A DNA stretch of 64,000 nt. Origin: CAZYTX01 sp964650485 (GTDB lineage: Bacteria > RBG-13-61-14 > DATKZS01). Location of the stretch: assembly GCA_964650485.1 (NCBI GenBank), contig CAZYTX010000001.1, forward strand, positions 62,001 to 126,000, in the 5' to 3' direction. Positions within the stretch are counted from its first letter, which is position 1; every line of letters begins with the position of its first letter. This document shows, one piece after another, positions 34,662-43,749 of the stretch. The translations under genes were made by a program, and so were the position numbers. The notes beneath the pieces were generated by a model that was given only the letters and a program-made list of their open reading frames with translations, searched no databases and was not told the origin of the DNA.

Positions 34662-36629
34662 TTACACTTCGGGAAAGGAGACCCTTCTCAGGATCGTGCA
34701 CCCCTGGGGCGCCAGCACGGCTGTCACTGGCTGGCCCCGGTTGTCACGCATGTCCGCTGCGAGGCTGACAGGGGCGGCGTCCCATGGCCGGAGCGGGTCC
34801 GCATCCGGGTTATGCCGAAGCTCGAACCCGGCATTCCCGGGCAGGCGATAGTCGTATTCTTCTCCGCTCGAAGGCTTTATCTTGTAGTCGTAAAACCCGC
34901 TTTGTCCGTGCTCGCGTTTTTTAGAAAGACTAGCCGGGACCTCAAGCGCAAACAGCAGCGGGCCTCTTTGCACAATGGACTCTTTTCCATTCTTGCCGGG
35001 ATCGCGGACGGTCTCCACTTCAGGCGCCATCCCTGCCGTGACCGTGTCTCCCTTGTTCCACTGTTTCTTGATCTCCATAAAGCCTTTGTTTTTATAAACC
35101 TTGCCGCCGGGCGCCTCGATCTTCACGTCCCGGACGAAACCGGGCCTTCGCAGCAGCAGGCTGAAAGTTACAGGCGCATCGGGTTCTACGCGGAAGGTGA
35201 TCCTGTCGGATAGAGGATAAGCGGTCTCCTCTATTATTTTTACCTTCACTCCCGAGACTTCAGTCTCCAGCCGGCATGGACCGTAGAGCATTGCCGCGAG
35301 CCCCTGCGGGCTCTCGCTCCGCATCCACATTCCCGAGAGGTAATGGGGCATGAGCCGGCCCGCGTTCAAGGTGCAGCAGGCCGCGGCAAAATGGGAAGGG
35401 CTGTATCCTTCTCTTCCCAGGTGTCCGTGGCGGTTGATCGTTTCCCTGTTGTCGGAGGTGAGATATGAACAGGCTTTGAGAACCGGCAGCCGTGCGCCCT
35501 GCCCGGCGTTCATGGTCATCTTTTCGATAATGTCCGCGGCCTCTATGCTCCCGGTGAACTGCATCAACCGGACCAGGCTTATGACCAGCTCGGTGATGGA
35601 GCAGTACTCGTAGAGCGCGTCGGCGCTGCCCTGCTTGCCGTATACGTTCTCGTAGCTGACCATGGCCCTGCTGGGCGTCAGGTGATAACGCAGTTTGTGC
35701 ATGGCGTTTGCCGCTGCCTCATGGTAGCTCTCCTTGCCAATGGTGCGGGCCAGGAAAAAGGGGATCATGAATTGTTCCGCTATGTGGGGGCCGTGAAGAT
35801 AGAACTTCCTCTCCCGCTTTAAAAGCTTTTGCAGGGCCATGTCGTTATTGCACCTGCAATGCCTGCTGAAGTCCTGGTAGAGGAACTCGGCGAAGCGCTT
35901 GTACTCTTGTTCCCCGGTCTTTCGAAAGAGCCATTCCAGCACGTCCACAAAAGCCAAGCCGTGGCTTGTGCCCCCGCTGAAGAGCCTGGAGCGGGCGTTC
36001 TGGAAGTAGCTCTTTTGCAGGCCGTACTTTGACATGGTGAGCTCGACCGCCCTAATCACGGAGTCGAGCACGCTCATCTCGCCGGTGAACTCGTGATACG
36101 CCAGCATGGCAACCATGATCCGGCTCTGGGTCCACAGCTCGCCGTTCTCACCGTTGTGGTCGTAGCGGTTCCCCGGCTCGTAGATGCCTATGTACCCGTC
36201 CCTGTCCTGGCACTCCTGGATGCGCTCCATCCAGGCGCGGGAGCGGGCCATGTATTCCTCGTCCTCCGTTAAAAAAGCGGTCCGGGTCACCGCGTCCTTC
36301 CAGTAGCCCTCGTGCTCTCCGCTCCACCAGGCCGGCCGCTTATTAACGGTGATAATAGGAATACCGATGGGCGAGCTCACTCTTTTGTTTGACCCGAAAA
36401 GGTCATGCCCCACGGTCGGGTTGATCCTGTCGTAATGCCCGGTAATGCCCTCGGCAAGGTCGAGCTTAAGCTGCTCGAGTATCCAGCCCATGGGCTTGAC
36501 CTCGCCCATCTCCAAGAGCCGGAGCCCTGAGTCATAAAAGAAATCTTTTGAAAAAGCAGGCGCGGAAACCAGGCCCAGGGCCCCGCCGGCCGCCATCCCC
36601 ATAAACTCGCGCCTTGTAAAACCATTCAT
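34662..36629 (-). CDS. GH127-like (DUF1680) secreted glycoside hydrolase
   Basis: 655 residues. The N-terminus carries a twin-arginine signal (TRREFMGMAAGG) ending near SAPAFS. The catalytic region starts with VKPMGWILEQLKLDLAEGITG, typical of the beta-L-arabinofuranosidase/DUF1680 group, and the family Cys motif appears as AACCTLNAGRLMPHYL. The fold is an (alpha/alpha)6 barrel with a C-terminal beta domain. It probably cleaves an arabinofuranoside or related sugar in the periplasm. The 187 bases before it (34475-34661) are A/T-rich and hold no gene I can support. It stands alone, upstream of and divergent from lexA. Confidence 0.82.
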   Translation of the reverse strand: MNGFTRREFMGMAAGGALGLVSAPAFSKDFFYDSGLRLLEMGEVKPMGWILEQLKLDLAEGITGHYDRINPTVGHDLFGSNKRVSSPIGIPIITVNKRPAWWSGEHEGYWKDAVTRTAFLTEDEEYMARSRAWMERIQECQDRDGYIGIYEPGNRYDHNGENGELWTQSRIMVAMLAYHEFTGEMSVLDSVIRAVELTMSKYGLQKSYFQNARSRLFSGGTSHGLAFVDVLEWLFRKTGEQEYKRFAEFLYQDFSRHCRCNNDMALQKLLKRERKFYLHGPHIAEQFMIPFFLARTIGKESYHEAAANAMHKLRYHLTPSRAMVSYENVYGKQGSADALYEYCSITELVISLVRLMQFTGSIEAADIIEKMTMNAGQGARLPVLKACSYLTSDNRETINRHGHLGREGYSPSHFAAACCTLNAGRLMPHYLSGMWMRSESPQGLAAMLYGPCRLETEVSGVKVKIIEETAYPLSDRITFRVEPDAPVTFSLLLRRPGFVRDVKIEAPGGKVYKNKGFMEIKKQWNKGDTVTAGMAPEVETVRDPGKNGKESIVQRGPLLFALEVPASLSKKREHGQSGFYDYKIKPSSGEEYDYRLPGNAGFELRHNPDADPLRPWDAAPVSLAADMRDNRGQPVTAVLAPQGCTILRRVSFPEV

Positions 36630-36760
36630 GTAAAGACTCTCCTTCCCTTCCCGCGCTCCGGGTTAAATGACAGGCTTGGCATCATGCACCAATGCAGTTA
36701 ATTTACGAGCTTACAGGTGACATTATTTCCAAGATTTTTCAAATAATCAAACCTTTCCTC

Positions 36761-36787
36761 TTGACAAACAGAATTTTCGCCTAATCT
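36761..36787 (+). promoter_or_regulatory. Candidate lexA promoter
   Basis: A consensus TTGACA (36761-36766) and TAATCT (36782-36787) with a short 15-base spacer lie 18 bases before the lexA ATG. No LexA operator of a known class was recognised with confidence in the A/T-rich upstream region. Confidence 0.4.
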
Positions 36788-36804
36788 TCTCCTATGTAAG
36801 ATTG

Positions 36805-37401
36805 ATGAACCTTACCAGGAGACAAAGCGAGGTCTACCAGTTCCTGGATGAGTATCTCCGGGAGCATGGCACTGCGCCCTCCTACGAGGAGGTCCGCGAT
36901 CATCTGGGGATCCGCTCGCTCAGCACCGTGCAAAAGCACTTGAAGCAGCTCGAGCGAAAGGGTGTCCTGCGCTCGCCCTGGAAAAGCCGGAAGCGGGCCC
37001 TCAGCCTGGTGGAGCACGGGAGCCCGGCTGTCTCGGTCCCTCTGCTGGGCATGGTGGCAGCCGGGGAACCCATCGAGGCGGTGGAGGTCCCGGACCAGGT
37101 GGATGTGCCGGAAGGCCTGCTCCGGGGCGGCGAGTGCTTTGCGCTGCGGGTCAAGGGCGAGTCCATGATCGAGGACGGGATCCACGACGGGGACATCATC
37201 CTGGTGAAGAAGCAGGAGAGCGCGGAGAACGGCCAGACAGTGGTGGCCATGATAGGCGACGAGGCCACGGTGAAGAAGTTCTACCGCAGAGGCAAGACGG
37301 TGGAGCTTAGGCCAGCCAACCCGGACATGGAGCCTATGATGGTGAATGCAAAAGAGCTGAGTATCCGGGGCGTGGTCATCGGACTGCTCCGGAGCTATTG
37401 A
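36805..37401 (+). CDS. lexA: LexA SOS repressor
   Basis: 198 residues from ATG 36805 (TTG three bases upstream also in frame). The N-terminal winged-helix begins NLTRRQSEVYQFLDEYLREH with the recognition helix around RSLSTVQKHLKQLE. The autocleavage site is A86-G87 (GMVAAGEP), and the catalytic dyad is S120 (KGESMIEDGIHDGD) and K157 (GDEATVKKFY). All residues for RecA-stimulated self-cleavage are present. The gene is followed by a chimeric remnant including a dnaE piece, suggesting it once headed a damage-inducible mutagenesis cassette. Confidence 0.95.
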   Translation: MNLTRRQSEVYQFLDEYLREHGTAPSYEEVRDHLGIRSLSTVQKHLKQLERKGVLRSPWKSRKRALSLVEHGSPAVSVPLLGMVAAGEPIEAVEVPDQVDVPEGLLRGGECFALRVKGESMIEDGIHDGDIILVKKQESAENGQTVVAMIGDEATVKKFYRRGKTVELRPANPDMEPMMVNAKELSIRGVVIGLLRSY

Positions 37402-37417
37402 ATCGAGCTAAAGTATC

Positions 37418-37920
37418 ATGACAAGTAAAGCAAAGATTTACTTCGGCTCCGCGGGCTGGTCTTACAAGGACTGGGAGGGCGTAGTCTACCCGCGGCCAAA
37501 ACCCAAGGGCTTTGACCAGCTCGCCTTTCTCGCAGATTACCTGGACTGCATCGAGATCAACAGCAGCTTCTACGCGCCCCCCTCGGTCAGGAACTGCCAG
37601 GGCTGGGCCCGGCGGGTAAAGCCGAAGCCCGGCTTCAAGTTCACGGCCAAGCTGTGGCGGCGCTTCAACCGAAAGCCTATGATGAGAAAACCATGCTCCG
37701 CCACGAGCTCGAGACCCCGGGCTTTCTCATCAGCCGGCACCCGCTCGCCCTCTTCCAGTCGGCCCTCCCGGCCAGGAGCTGGGGCCCGGCAAAGGAGCTC
37801 CCCCGCTGGACGGGCAGGCGCGTGGCAACCATCGGCTGGTACGTGACCGGGAAGCTGGTGGAGGCGAAGCACGGCGAGCCCATGGAGTTCCTGGAAGAGA
37901 GGAAAAAGAAGACAGCCTGA
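37418..37920 (+). pseudogene. Deletion chimera: DUF72 5' end joined to a DnaE C-terminal fragment
   Basis: From ATG 37418 the first ~82 codons are a DUF72 N-terminus (YFGSAGWSYKDWEGVVYP, EINSSFYAPP, FKFTAKLWRRF). At about 37660-37675 the homology jumps to another frame, running from near GTG 37654 to the TGA at 37918-37920. That frame encodes DEKTMLRHELETPGFLISRH and RRVATIGWYVTGKLVEAKHG, which match the C-terminal region of bacterial DnaE-type polymerase III alpha chains. The DnaE part also stops early, after GEPMEF. The first frame itself runs on as nonsense to 37846. Neither protein is complete, so this is a remnant created by deletion downstream of lexA. Confidence 0.75.
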
Positions 37921-38050
37921 ACGAGGCGGCCGACAAAGGGACATTTTCGCGACATCTCGGTCCGGGAGAATGCCTTGATCTTTGCTCCCTTGCGCTTTTG
38001 CATGATAGAATCTTTTGCATTAATTGCCTATTCCACGAGGGAATGCAAAG

Positions 38051-38962
38051 ATGCAAAAAAGACCTGAGATAGAGAAGAAGTTCCTGCGCACTTCATTCGG
38101 GAACATCGCCTACCTCGAGGCTGGTGACCCTGAAAAGCCGCCCGTGCTTTTTGTGCACGGGATCCCCACTTCCTCCTACCTTTGGCGGCACGTGATAGGC
38201 TTCATAAAGTCCGGCTTCCATTGCTATGCCCCTGACCTTATGGGCCTGGGGGATACCGAGGTTGACCCGCACACCGGCAAGTTCCACATGAGGGCCCAGT
38301 GCGAGATGCTCTTCGAGTTCATGGAAAAGCTCGGCCACCAGGAGTTTTCACTGGTCTGCCACGACCAGGGGGGAGCCGCGGCCGAGCTCATGGCCGCCAC
38401 CCAACCGGAGCGCATAAAATGCTGGGCCGTAACCGACTCGGTGTGCTACGACAACTGGCCCGTGCCCGCGATTGACAGGCTGCAGTCACTGGCCCGCACA
38501 TTCCCGAGGCTCACCGACCTTTTCGGGCGCCTGGGCATGTTCGAGTTCCTACAGATACACACCAGGTTCTTTTCCGACTTCAGGAGAGGATTGTACGACA
38601 AGGCCAAGATGAGCGAGCAGTCCATACGCGAGTACTTGCGGCCGCTCAGCGGGACCCCCGAGCAAAGGGCCCGGTTCCTGGGGTTCCTGCTTGCCGGGAG
38701 CCCTCGCTACTCCATGGAAGCGGTTGAGGGGATAAAGAAGTTCGAAAAGCCGGTCATGGTCATATGGGCTGCAGACGACTATTACATATCCCCCTCTTGG
38801 GGCGTCAAACTTTACAGGGACATCCCCGGGGCTAGGACATTCGAGCTCGTGCCCTTCTGCGGCCACTTCTGGCAGGAGGAGAAGCCCTCCGAGTTCGCGT
38901 CATCCATCATGGACTTCCTGGAAAAACACGCTGGAGGAAAGGCGCGCAAAGATGCGGTATAA
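38051..38962 (+). CDS. Alpha/beta hydrolase, haloalkane-dehalogenase/epoxide-hydrolase-like
   Basis: 303 residues from ATG 38051, the better start; ATG 38024 would add nine residues. Motifs: VLFVHGIPTSSYLWR (oxyanion hole HG), CHDQGGAAAELMA with Asp105 as the nucleophile, VIWAADDYY for the acid and FCGHFWQEE for the His. An Asp nucleophile points to ester-intermediate enzymes such as haloalkane dehalogenases and epoxide hydrolases. The residue after the nucleophile is Gln where haloalkane dehalogenases usually have the halide-binding Trp, so true dehalogenase activity is doubtful. It is followed by a radical-SAM gene, but 123 bases separate them. Confidence 0.78.
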   Translation: MQKRPEIEKKFLRTSFGNIAYLEAGDPEKPPVLFVHGIPTSSYLWRHVIGFIKSGFHCYAPDLMGLGDTEVDPHTGKFHMRAQCEMLFEFMEKLGHQEFSLVCHDQGGAAAELMAATQPERIKCWAVTDSVCYDNWPVPAIDRLQSLARTFPRLTDLFGRLGMFEFLQIHTRFFSDFRRGLYDKAKMSEQSIREYLRPLSGTPEQRARFLGFLLAGSPRYSMEAVEGIKKFEKPVMVIWAADDYYISPSWGVKLYRDIPGARTFELVPFCGHFWQEEKPSEFASSIMDFLEKHAGGKARKDAV

Positions 38963-39085
38963 TACCCGGGTGGTTTTTTGGGGAGTATCATTAATCTAAT
39001 AGTGCCAGGCCGGGGAGTAAACCCAGGCAATGTGGTAAAACAGGCTGAGCAGTCCAGACAGCTATAGACCAGGGAGGACAGAGCC

Positions 39086-40942
39086 ATGCTTTCTGATCGT
39101 GTTCTTTTCACCACGCCGTGCTACCCCTACCCCACCCTGCCGGCGAACGACTCTTTGACCGACGCCACCGGCCAACGCTTCACCAAGGGCGACGACATCT
39201 TCACCTTGGTGTGCCACACCCACTGCTTTGCCAACCACATCCTGGCCCAGAACATAAACCGCACCTCGGTGCTGCTCGAGTACCCGCGCTGGAAACACTT
39301 CACCAGCGAGGTGGACAAGGGCTACCCCATAATAGGCATAAGCTCGTACCCGGTGCACCTGGACATGGTCATGAAGATGTGCACCTACATAAGGGAGCAC
39401 TCGCCAAAGAGCACCATACTCATGGGCAGCTACGGCGGACAGGCCTTTTTGGGCAAACACGGCCCCGACTTCGTGAAAAAGTACGTGGACCACGTAGTGC
39501 ACGGAGAAGGAGTGCGGTGGCTCCGCAACTTCCTGGGCGAGGAGCCGGACAGACCCATCAGCCAGAGGCTCATGCCCAAGGCCGGCGGCTCTCCGCCGTT
39601 CGTGAACCGGTATCCAAAGGGCAACATAGGCTTCCTGGTCTCGGGTCTCGGTTGCCCCGGGGGGTGCGACTTCTGCTCATCCACCGCGCTCTTCGACAAC
39701 AGGCGCATACAGATGCTCTCGCCCGGGGAGCTGGTCGAGCATATAAAGCTGTACAGGGACCACTTCCCCCACGTGAACTCTGTATTCGTGATCGAAGAGG
39801 ACCACTTCCGCCACCCCGAGTACCTGTTCGAGATGAAAGAGTACTGGGAAAAAGACCCGGAGGCCCTGGAATGGCTGGACTGGACCGCGTTCGGCTCGAT
39901 TGACTTTATAAGTGATTTCGCGAACAGGTACGGCTGGGACACCATCTCCGAGATCGGGATGGGAGCAATATTCATCGGGGTGGAGTCAAAGTTCGCGGGA
40001 GGTCACGGATACACCAAGCGCGATGACGCGGACGCCCGCGAGGTGTTCGACCGGCTCCACGGCATGGGCACGCGCACCCTGGGCGCCTGGATATGCGGGT
40101 GGGATTTCCACCACCACGGCAACATGTACGAGGACCTGAACTACTTTGTATCCCTCTACCCCACCTACCAGCAGCTCACCCGGCTCTCGCCATTCCCGGG
40201 CACTCCTCTTTACGAGAAGCTTATGGAGGAAGAGCGGGTCCGTGACGTGCCCTGGGAGGACGTGCATTTCTGGAGCGGGGCCCAGGTGAACGAGGTGCTG
40301 GAGACTCACGAGACGCTGAACCTTACCGAGGAAGGGTACCGCCTGCTCTACAACACCTGGGGGGCCTCCATGATGAGGAGGCTGGACGTGACCCTGAACG
40401 GATACGAATACTGCATTAACTCGGACAAGCCCTTGTTGAGAAAGCACCGGGCCCTTTACTTCAAGCGCCATTCCGCATACATATGGAACCTTCTATACGC
40501 CATGGAGCGCTACGCACCTAATGGGGTGGTCAGGCGCCGGGCCAGGAAGGTTGACGAGAAGTACAGGAGGCTCCTGGGAGAACCCACCCCCTCGATGCAC
40601 CTGCTGGGCAGGACAGTCGAGGTGCTGGCCACGGTGCAGCGCTTCCGCGAGTTCTTCGACCCCATGAACCGGCACCCCAAGGAAGAGCCCTTCAAGCGCT
40701 ACGTATACGAAAAAAACGGCCACGGCGAGCAAAAGGGAAACGGAGCCGTGCCCTACACCACGGAATGGCCCGTTCCCCCGAAGCCTTCTGCCAAGGCGGT
40801 GATGACAGCCACCTCGCTCGGCTACAGGACCATGGCTCAGCTAATGAAGGCCGCGAAAAGTCTGAAATGGAGGAAGAGCGACCCGGAGATTGACGACTTC
40901 CTGGTTGACATGGTCAAGCTGCAGAACTACATCGGGTTCTGA
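39086..40942 (+). CDS. B12-binding-like radical SAM protein of unknown function
   Basis: 618 residues; GGGAGGAC precedes ATG 39086. The N-terminal ~160 residues look like the Rossmann-type B12-binding region of such proteins (IIGISSYPVHLDMVMKMC, ILMGSYGGQAF), but no DxHxxG cobalamin motif is seen. The radical-SAM cluster motif is CPGGCDFC (C190, C194, C197). An EEDHFRHPEY segment and LGAWICGWDFHHHG follow within the barrel, as in B12-dependent methyltransferase-like enzymes. The C-terminal 250 residues are a helical extension. The gene stands alone, so the substrate cannot be guessed. Confidence 0.8.
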   Translation: MLSDRVLFTTPCYPYPTLPANDSLTDATGQRFTKGDDIFTLVCHTHCFANHILAQNINRTSVLLEYPRWKHFTSEVDKGYPIIGISSYPVHLDMVMKMCTYIREHSPKSTILMGSYGGQAFLGKHGPDFVKKYVDHVVHGEGVRWLRNFLGEEPDRPISQRLMPKAGGSPPFVNRYPKGNIGFLVSGLGCPGGCDFCSSTALFDNRRIQMLSPGELVEHIKLYRDHFPHVNSVFVIEEDHFRHPEYLFEMKEYWEKDPEALEWLDWTAFGSIDFISDFANRYGWDTISEIGMGAIFIGVESKFAGGHGYTKRDDADAREVFDRLHGMGTRTLGAWICGWDFHHHGNMYEDLNYFVSLYPTYQQLTRLSPFPGTPLYEKLMEEERVRDVPWEDVHFWSGAQVNEVLETHETLNLTEEGYRLLYNTWGASMMRRLDVTLNGYEYCINSDKPLLRKHRALYFKRHSAYIWNLLYAMERYAPNGVVRRRARKVDEKYRRLLGEPTPSMHLLGRTVEVLATVQRFREFFDPMNRHPKEEPFKRYVYEKNGHGEQKGNGAVPYTTEWPVPPKPSAKAVMTATSLGYRTMAQLMKAAKSLKWRKSDPEIDDFLVDMVKLQNYIGF

Positions 40943-41026
40943 CATGAGCGGGTAAGAAGCGCGCCTATACGATATTATATTAACAAACTCCGTTAAAGAG
41001 TTTATACATGACGCTGCGCTAAATGC

Positions 41027-42079
41027 TTACTGCCCCTGGAAGGACTCGAACTGCTTCTTGTCCACCGCGTACACCATGGCCTCTTCCGCGGTCACGCGCT
41101 TGGCCATCAGGTGCTCCATGATGGCCTGGTCCATGGTCTGCATGCCGTCTCTCTTTCCGGTCTGAATTATGGAGTGAAGCTGGAATGTCTTTCCCTCGCG
41201 TATGAGGTTGTTGGTGGCGCTGTTGGTGATGAGTATCTCCAGTGCGGCCACCCTTCCTCCGCCGGCCTTCTTGAGCAGGTTCTGCGAGACCACGCCCCGG
41301 AGGGACTCGGAGAGCATGGTTCTTATCTGCTCCTGCTGGTCGTTGGGGAACACGTTTATGATGCGGTCCACGGTCTTGGGCGCGCTCGAGGTGTGGAGGG
41401 TCCCGAACACCAGGTGCCCGGTCTCGGCCGCGGTGATTGCGAGCTCGATGGTCTCCAGGTCGCGCATCTCTCCCACCAGTATGATGTCCGGGTCCTCGCG
41501 CAACGCGGCCTTTAGCGCGGTGGCAAAGCTCTGGGTGTGGGTGCCCACCTCCCTCTGGTCCACCAGGCTCATCTTGTTCTCGTGCACGAACTCGATTGGG
41601 TCCTCCACCGTGATTATGTGCTCCTTCCTGCTCGAGTTGATGTGGTCCACCAGAGCGGCCAGAGTGGTTGACTTTCCCGAGCCGGTGGCCCCGGTGACCA
41701 GCACCAGCCCCTTTTTGAACCGGGCCAGACGGAGCACCTGCTCGGGAAGACCCAGTTCCTCCACCGTCAGTATCTTCGCGGGTATAACCCGGAACACCGC
41801 GCCCACCCCTTTCCTCTGGTAGAACATGTTCACCCGGAAGCGGTACTCCCCAAAGGGGTGCGCGAAATCCAGGTCCCGGGTCTTCTTGAATCTCTCCTGC
41901 TTGGCCTCGGAGATGAGCTCCATGAGCAGCTCGTTGACCATCTGGGGGGTCACCGCTTTGCTGGAGATGGGGGTCATCTCTCCGCCCACCCTTACCATGG
42001 GCTGTGCACCGGAGGTGAGGTGGAGGTCCGAGGCCCCCATATCCAACATTTTGTTGAAGAAGGCGTCTATCTTGGGCAT
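41027..42079 (-). CDS. pilT: Type IV pilus retraction ATPase PilT
   Basis: 350 residues. MPKIDAFFNKMLDMGASDLHL at the start, Walker A GATGSGKST, the Asp box TVEDPIEFVHE, Walker B LREDPDIILVGEMRDLET, and the His box GHLVFGTLHT are all intact. PilT is the hexameric motor that depolymerises type IV pili in twitching motility. No other pilus gene is nearby except a degenerate PilB/GspE-like gene 20 bases upstream in the same operon. Confidence 0.94.
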   Translation of the reverse strand: MPKIDAFFNKMLDMGASDLHLTSGAQPMVRVGGEMTPISSKAVTPQMVNELLMELISEAKQERFKKTRDLDFAHPFGEYRFRVNMFYQRKGVGAVFRVIPAKILTVEELGLPEQVLRLARFKKGLVLVTGATGSGKSTTLAALVDHINSSRKEHIITVEDPIEFVHENKMSLVDQREVGTHTQSFATALKAALREDPDIILVGEMRDLETIELAITAAETGHLVFGTLHTSSAPKTVDRIINVFPNDQQEQIRTMLSESLRGVVSQNLLKKAGGGRVAALEILITNSATNNLIREGKTFQLHSIIQTGKRDGMQTMDQAIMEHLMAKRVTAEEAMVYAVDKKQFESFQGQ

Positions 42080-42099
42080 GTGTCACACCTCTCGATCAT

Positions 42100-43749
42100 T
42101 TATCTGAGCTTCAGTATCTTTTTCCAGTGAGCCTGGCCCCTCACCACCTTGTCCAGCACCCGGGCCGGCAGCTCCGCCGAGGGCTTTCCAAAGTCCATGG
42201 GAATTTCTGCCATCGAGGTCCCGGACGCCAGGGCGTGCCGGAGCTTGTCATCCGGCGCCAGCACCTCGAACACCGCTATCCTGCCCGAGTATCCCGTGTG
42301 GTCGCACGCCTTGCACCCTTTTGGCTTGTAGAGCTTTGCCTTTGAAAGGGCCTGCTTCGTATCATCGGGCAGGCCCGCCAGAGCGCCTTTGCCTACCTTG
42401 TCCTGGACCTTGCACTTGTCGCAAAGCCTGGGCAGGAGGGCCTGTGCCACTATGCCCGATAGCCCCTCTGCCAAAAGAGACGGCTGCACCCCGAGGTCCG
42501 TAAGATACCCCAGCGCCGATCGCGCGCGCGAAAACCCCATGAGGGTGAACACAAAGGTCCCTCTCATGCCCAGGCTGAGTGCATGCTCCACCTCTTCGGT
42601 CTCCAGGCTCTCCACGTACACCACGTCCGGGTCCATGGCCGCCAGTGTGTCAATCCTGTTCGAGCCATGCAGTGCATCCGAGGACACCTGCAGGTAATCC
42701 TCGTGCTCGGTGCGCACCCAGTCCTCCATGGTGACGATGCGGGAGGAGGAGGGATCGAACCGGTCGAGCAGGCTCATCACCGTGGTTGCCCTGCCCGAGT
42801 CGGAGGGACCGGTGACCACAATAAGGCCGTGCCTTGAAAGGACCATATCCACAAGCGCACGCTGGGAACCGGTCATTCCCAGCTTTGACAGCGGCATCTT
42901 GCCTGCGCGCTTTCCCAGCACCCTGATGGTGGCGGCCTCGTCATTGGCCCCGGTCCTGAGCCGGTGCACCTCCAGGGCCGCGGGCTGTCCCGAGACGGTC
43001 ATCTGTGCCCGGAAGCTCAGGTCGCGCTCCTTTTCAAGTCCCCTGCCGGCGAGCACGCCCAGTCTTCCCAGCAATGCCCTGCCCCAGCCGGGGGCCGCCT
43101 CCAGCACCGACCGCAACACGCCCTTTTCCCTGAACCTTACCCTTGCATGGCCGTCCCTTATGTCCAGGTGGATCATGTTAACGCCCTGGTCCAGGCAGTC
43201 CCTTACCAGCCGCTCCAGAATGGCCGCCCCGGTCTTGTCCGCGGTAAAGGCCCTTATGTCCTCGGGGCCGTATCGGTCCGAGTGCATCTCCCTGTCCAGG
43301 TCCTCTTCCTGTGCCGCCATGCCCCAGACCTGGTCGAGCGCGTTTGTTATCTCTTTTGACTTTGCAAGGCTTAAGTGTACGTCCAGGCCGGTGAGCTGGT
43401 GGATATCCTGGAACAGGTCGTACTGGAGAGGATCAGCCACCGCCAGGGTAAGCTCTCCCCCAACCTGTATTACCGGAAGTATGGTGTGCCGCCTGGCCAT
43501 CTCCTCGGGGATGAGCCTCACCACCTCCGGGCTCAACTGCTCCTCGGAGACCCGGATGAAAGAAATGCCCATCTGCTCGGCCAGGGTCCAGAGTATCTGC
43601 TCCTCGGTGATTATGCCAAGGTCTATCAGGGCCTCGCCAAGGCGGAGCTCCTTTTTGCGGCCGTGGTCCAGGGCCCTTTCAATATCCTGGCCCGAGATCA
43701 TGTCCATCTCCTGGAGTATGTCTCCAAGCCTCTTTCTGGGTTGTTCCAT
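42100..43749 (-). CDS. PilB/GspE-like protein with inactivated ATPase motifs
   Basis: 549 residues from the ATG at 43749, preceded by GGGAGGAAAA on the minus strand. The N-terminal part is of the MshEN type (RLGDILQEMDMIS, EALIDLGIITEEQIL). The C-terminal domain has the GspE/PilB fold including the four-Cys metal site (CDKCK ... GCKACDHTGYSGR), but Walker A reads GPSDSGRATT (residues 314-323), losing both the Lys and the Ser/Thr. The Walker B/catalytic Glu region reads DPDVVYVESLE, and the His box is TLMGFSR. ATP hydrolysis is therefore unlikely. It may act as a regulator or scaffold for PilT. Confidence 0.85.
   Translation of the reverse strand: MEQPRKRLGDILQEMDMISGQDIERALDHGRKKELRLGEALIDLGIITEEQILWTLAEQMGISFIRVSEEQLSPEVVRLIPEEMARRHTILPVIQVGGELTLAVADPLQYDLFQDIHQLTGLDVHLSLAKSKEITNALDQVWGMAAQEEDLDREMHSDRYGPEDIRAFTADKTGAAILERLVRDCLDQGVNMIHLDIRDGHARVRFREKGVLRSVLEAAPGWGRALLGRLGVLAGRGLEKERDLSFRAQMTVSGQPAALEVHRLRTGANDEAATIRVLGKRAGKMPLSKLGMTGSQRALVDMVLSRHGLIVVTGPSDSGRATTVMSLLDRFDPSSSRIVTMEDWVRTEHEDYLQVSSDALHGSNRIDTLAAMDPDVVYVESLETEEVEHALSLGMRGTFVFTLMGFSRARSALGYLTDLGVQPSLLAEGLSGIVAQALLPRLCDKCKVQDKVGKGALAGLPDDTKQALSKAKLYKPKGCKACDHTGYSGRIAVFEVLAPDDKLRHALASGTSMAEIPMDFGKPSAELPARVLDKVVRGQAHWKKILKLR

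Noticed and set aside
37418..37846. Recoding (selenocysteine or programmed frameshift) in the DUF72-like gene
   Set aside because: The second frame matches DnaE and not the rest of DUF72, so the break is a deletion junction rather than recoding.
38963..39085. Possible cobalamin riboswitch before the radical-SAM gene
   Set aside because: The leader has GCCAGGC-like pieces but lacks the B12-box and the rest of the conserved core, and 123 bases are too few.
41019..42086. 355-codon minus-strand frame overlapping pilT
   Set aside because: It is out of frame with pilT on the same strand; pilT itself carries all ATPase motifs.
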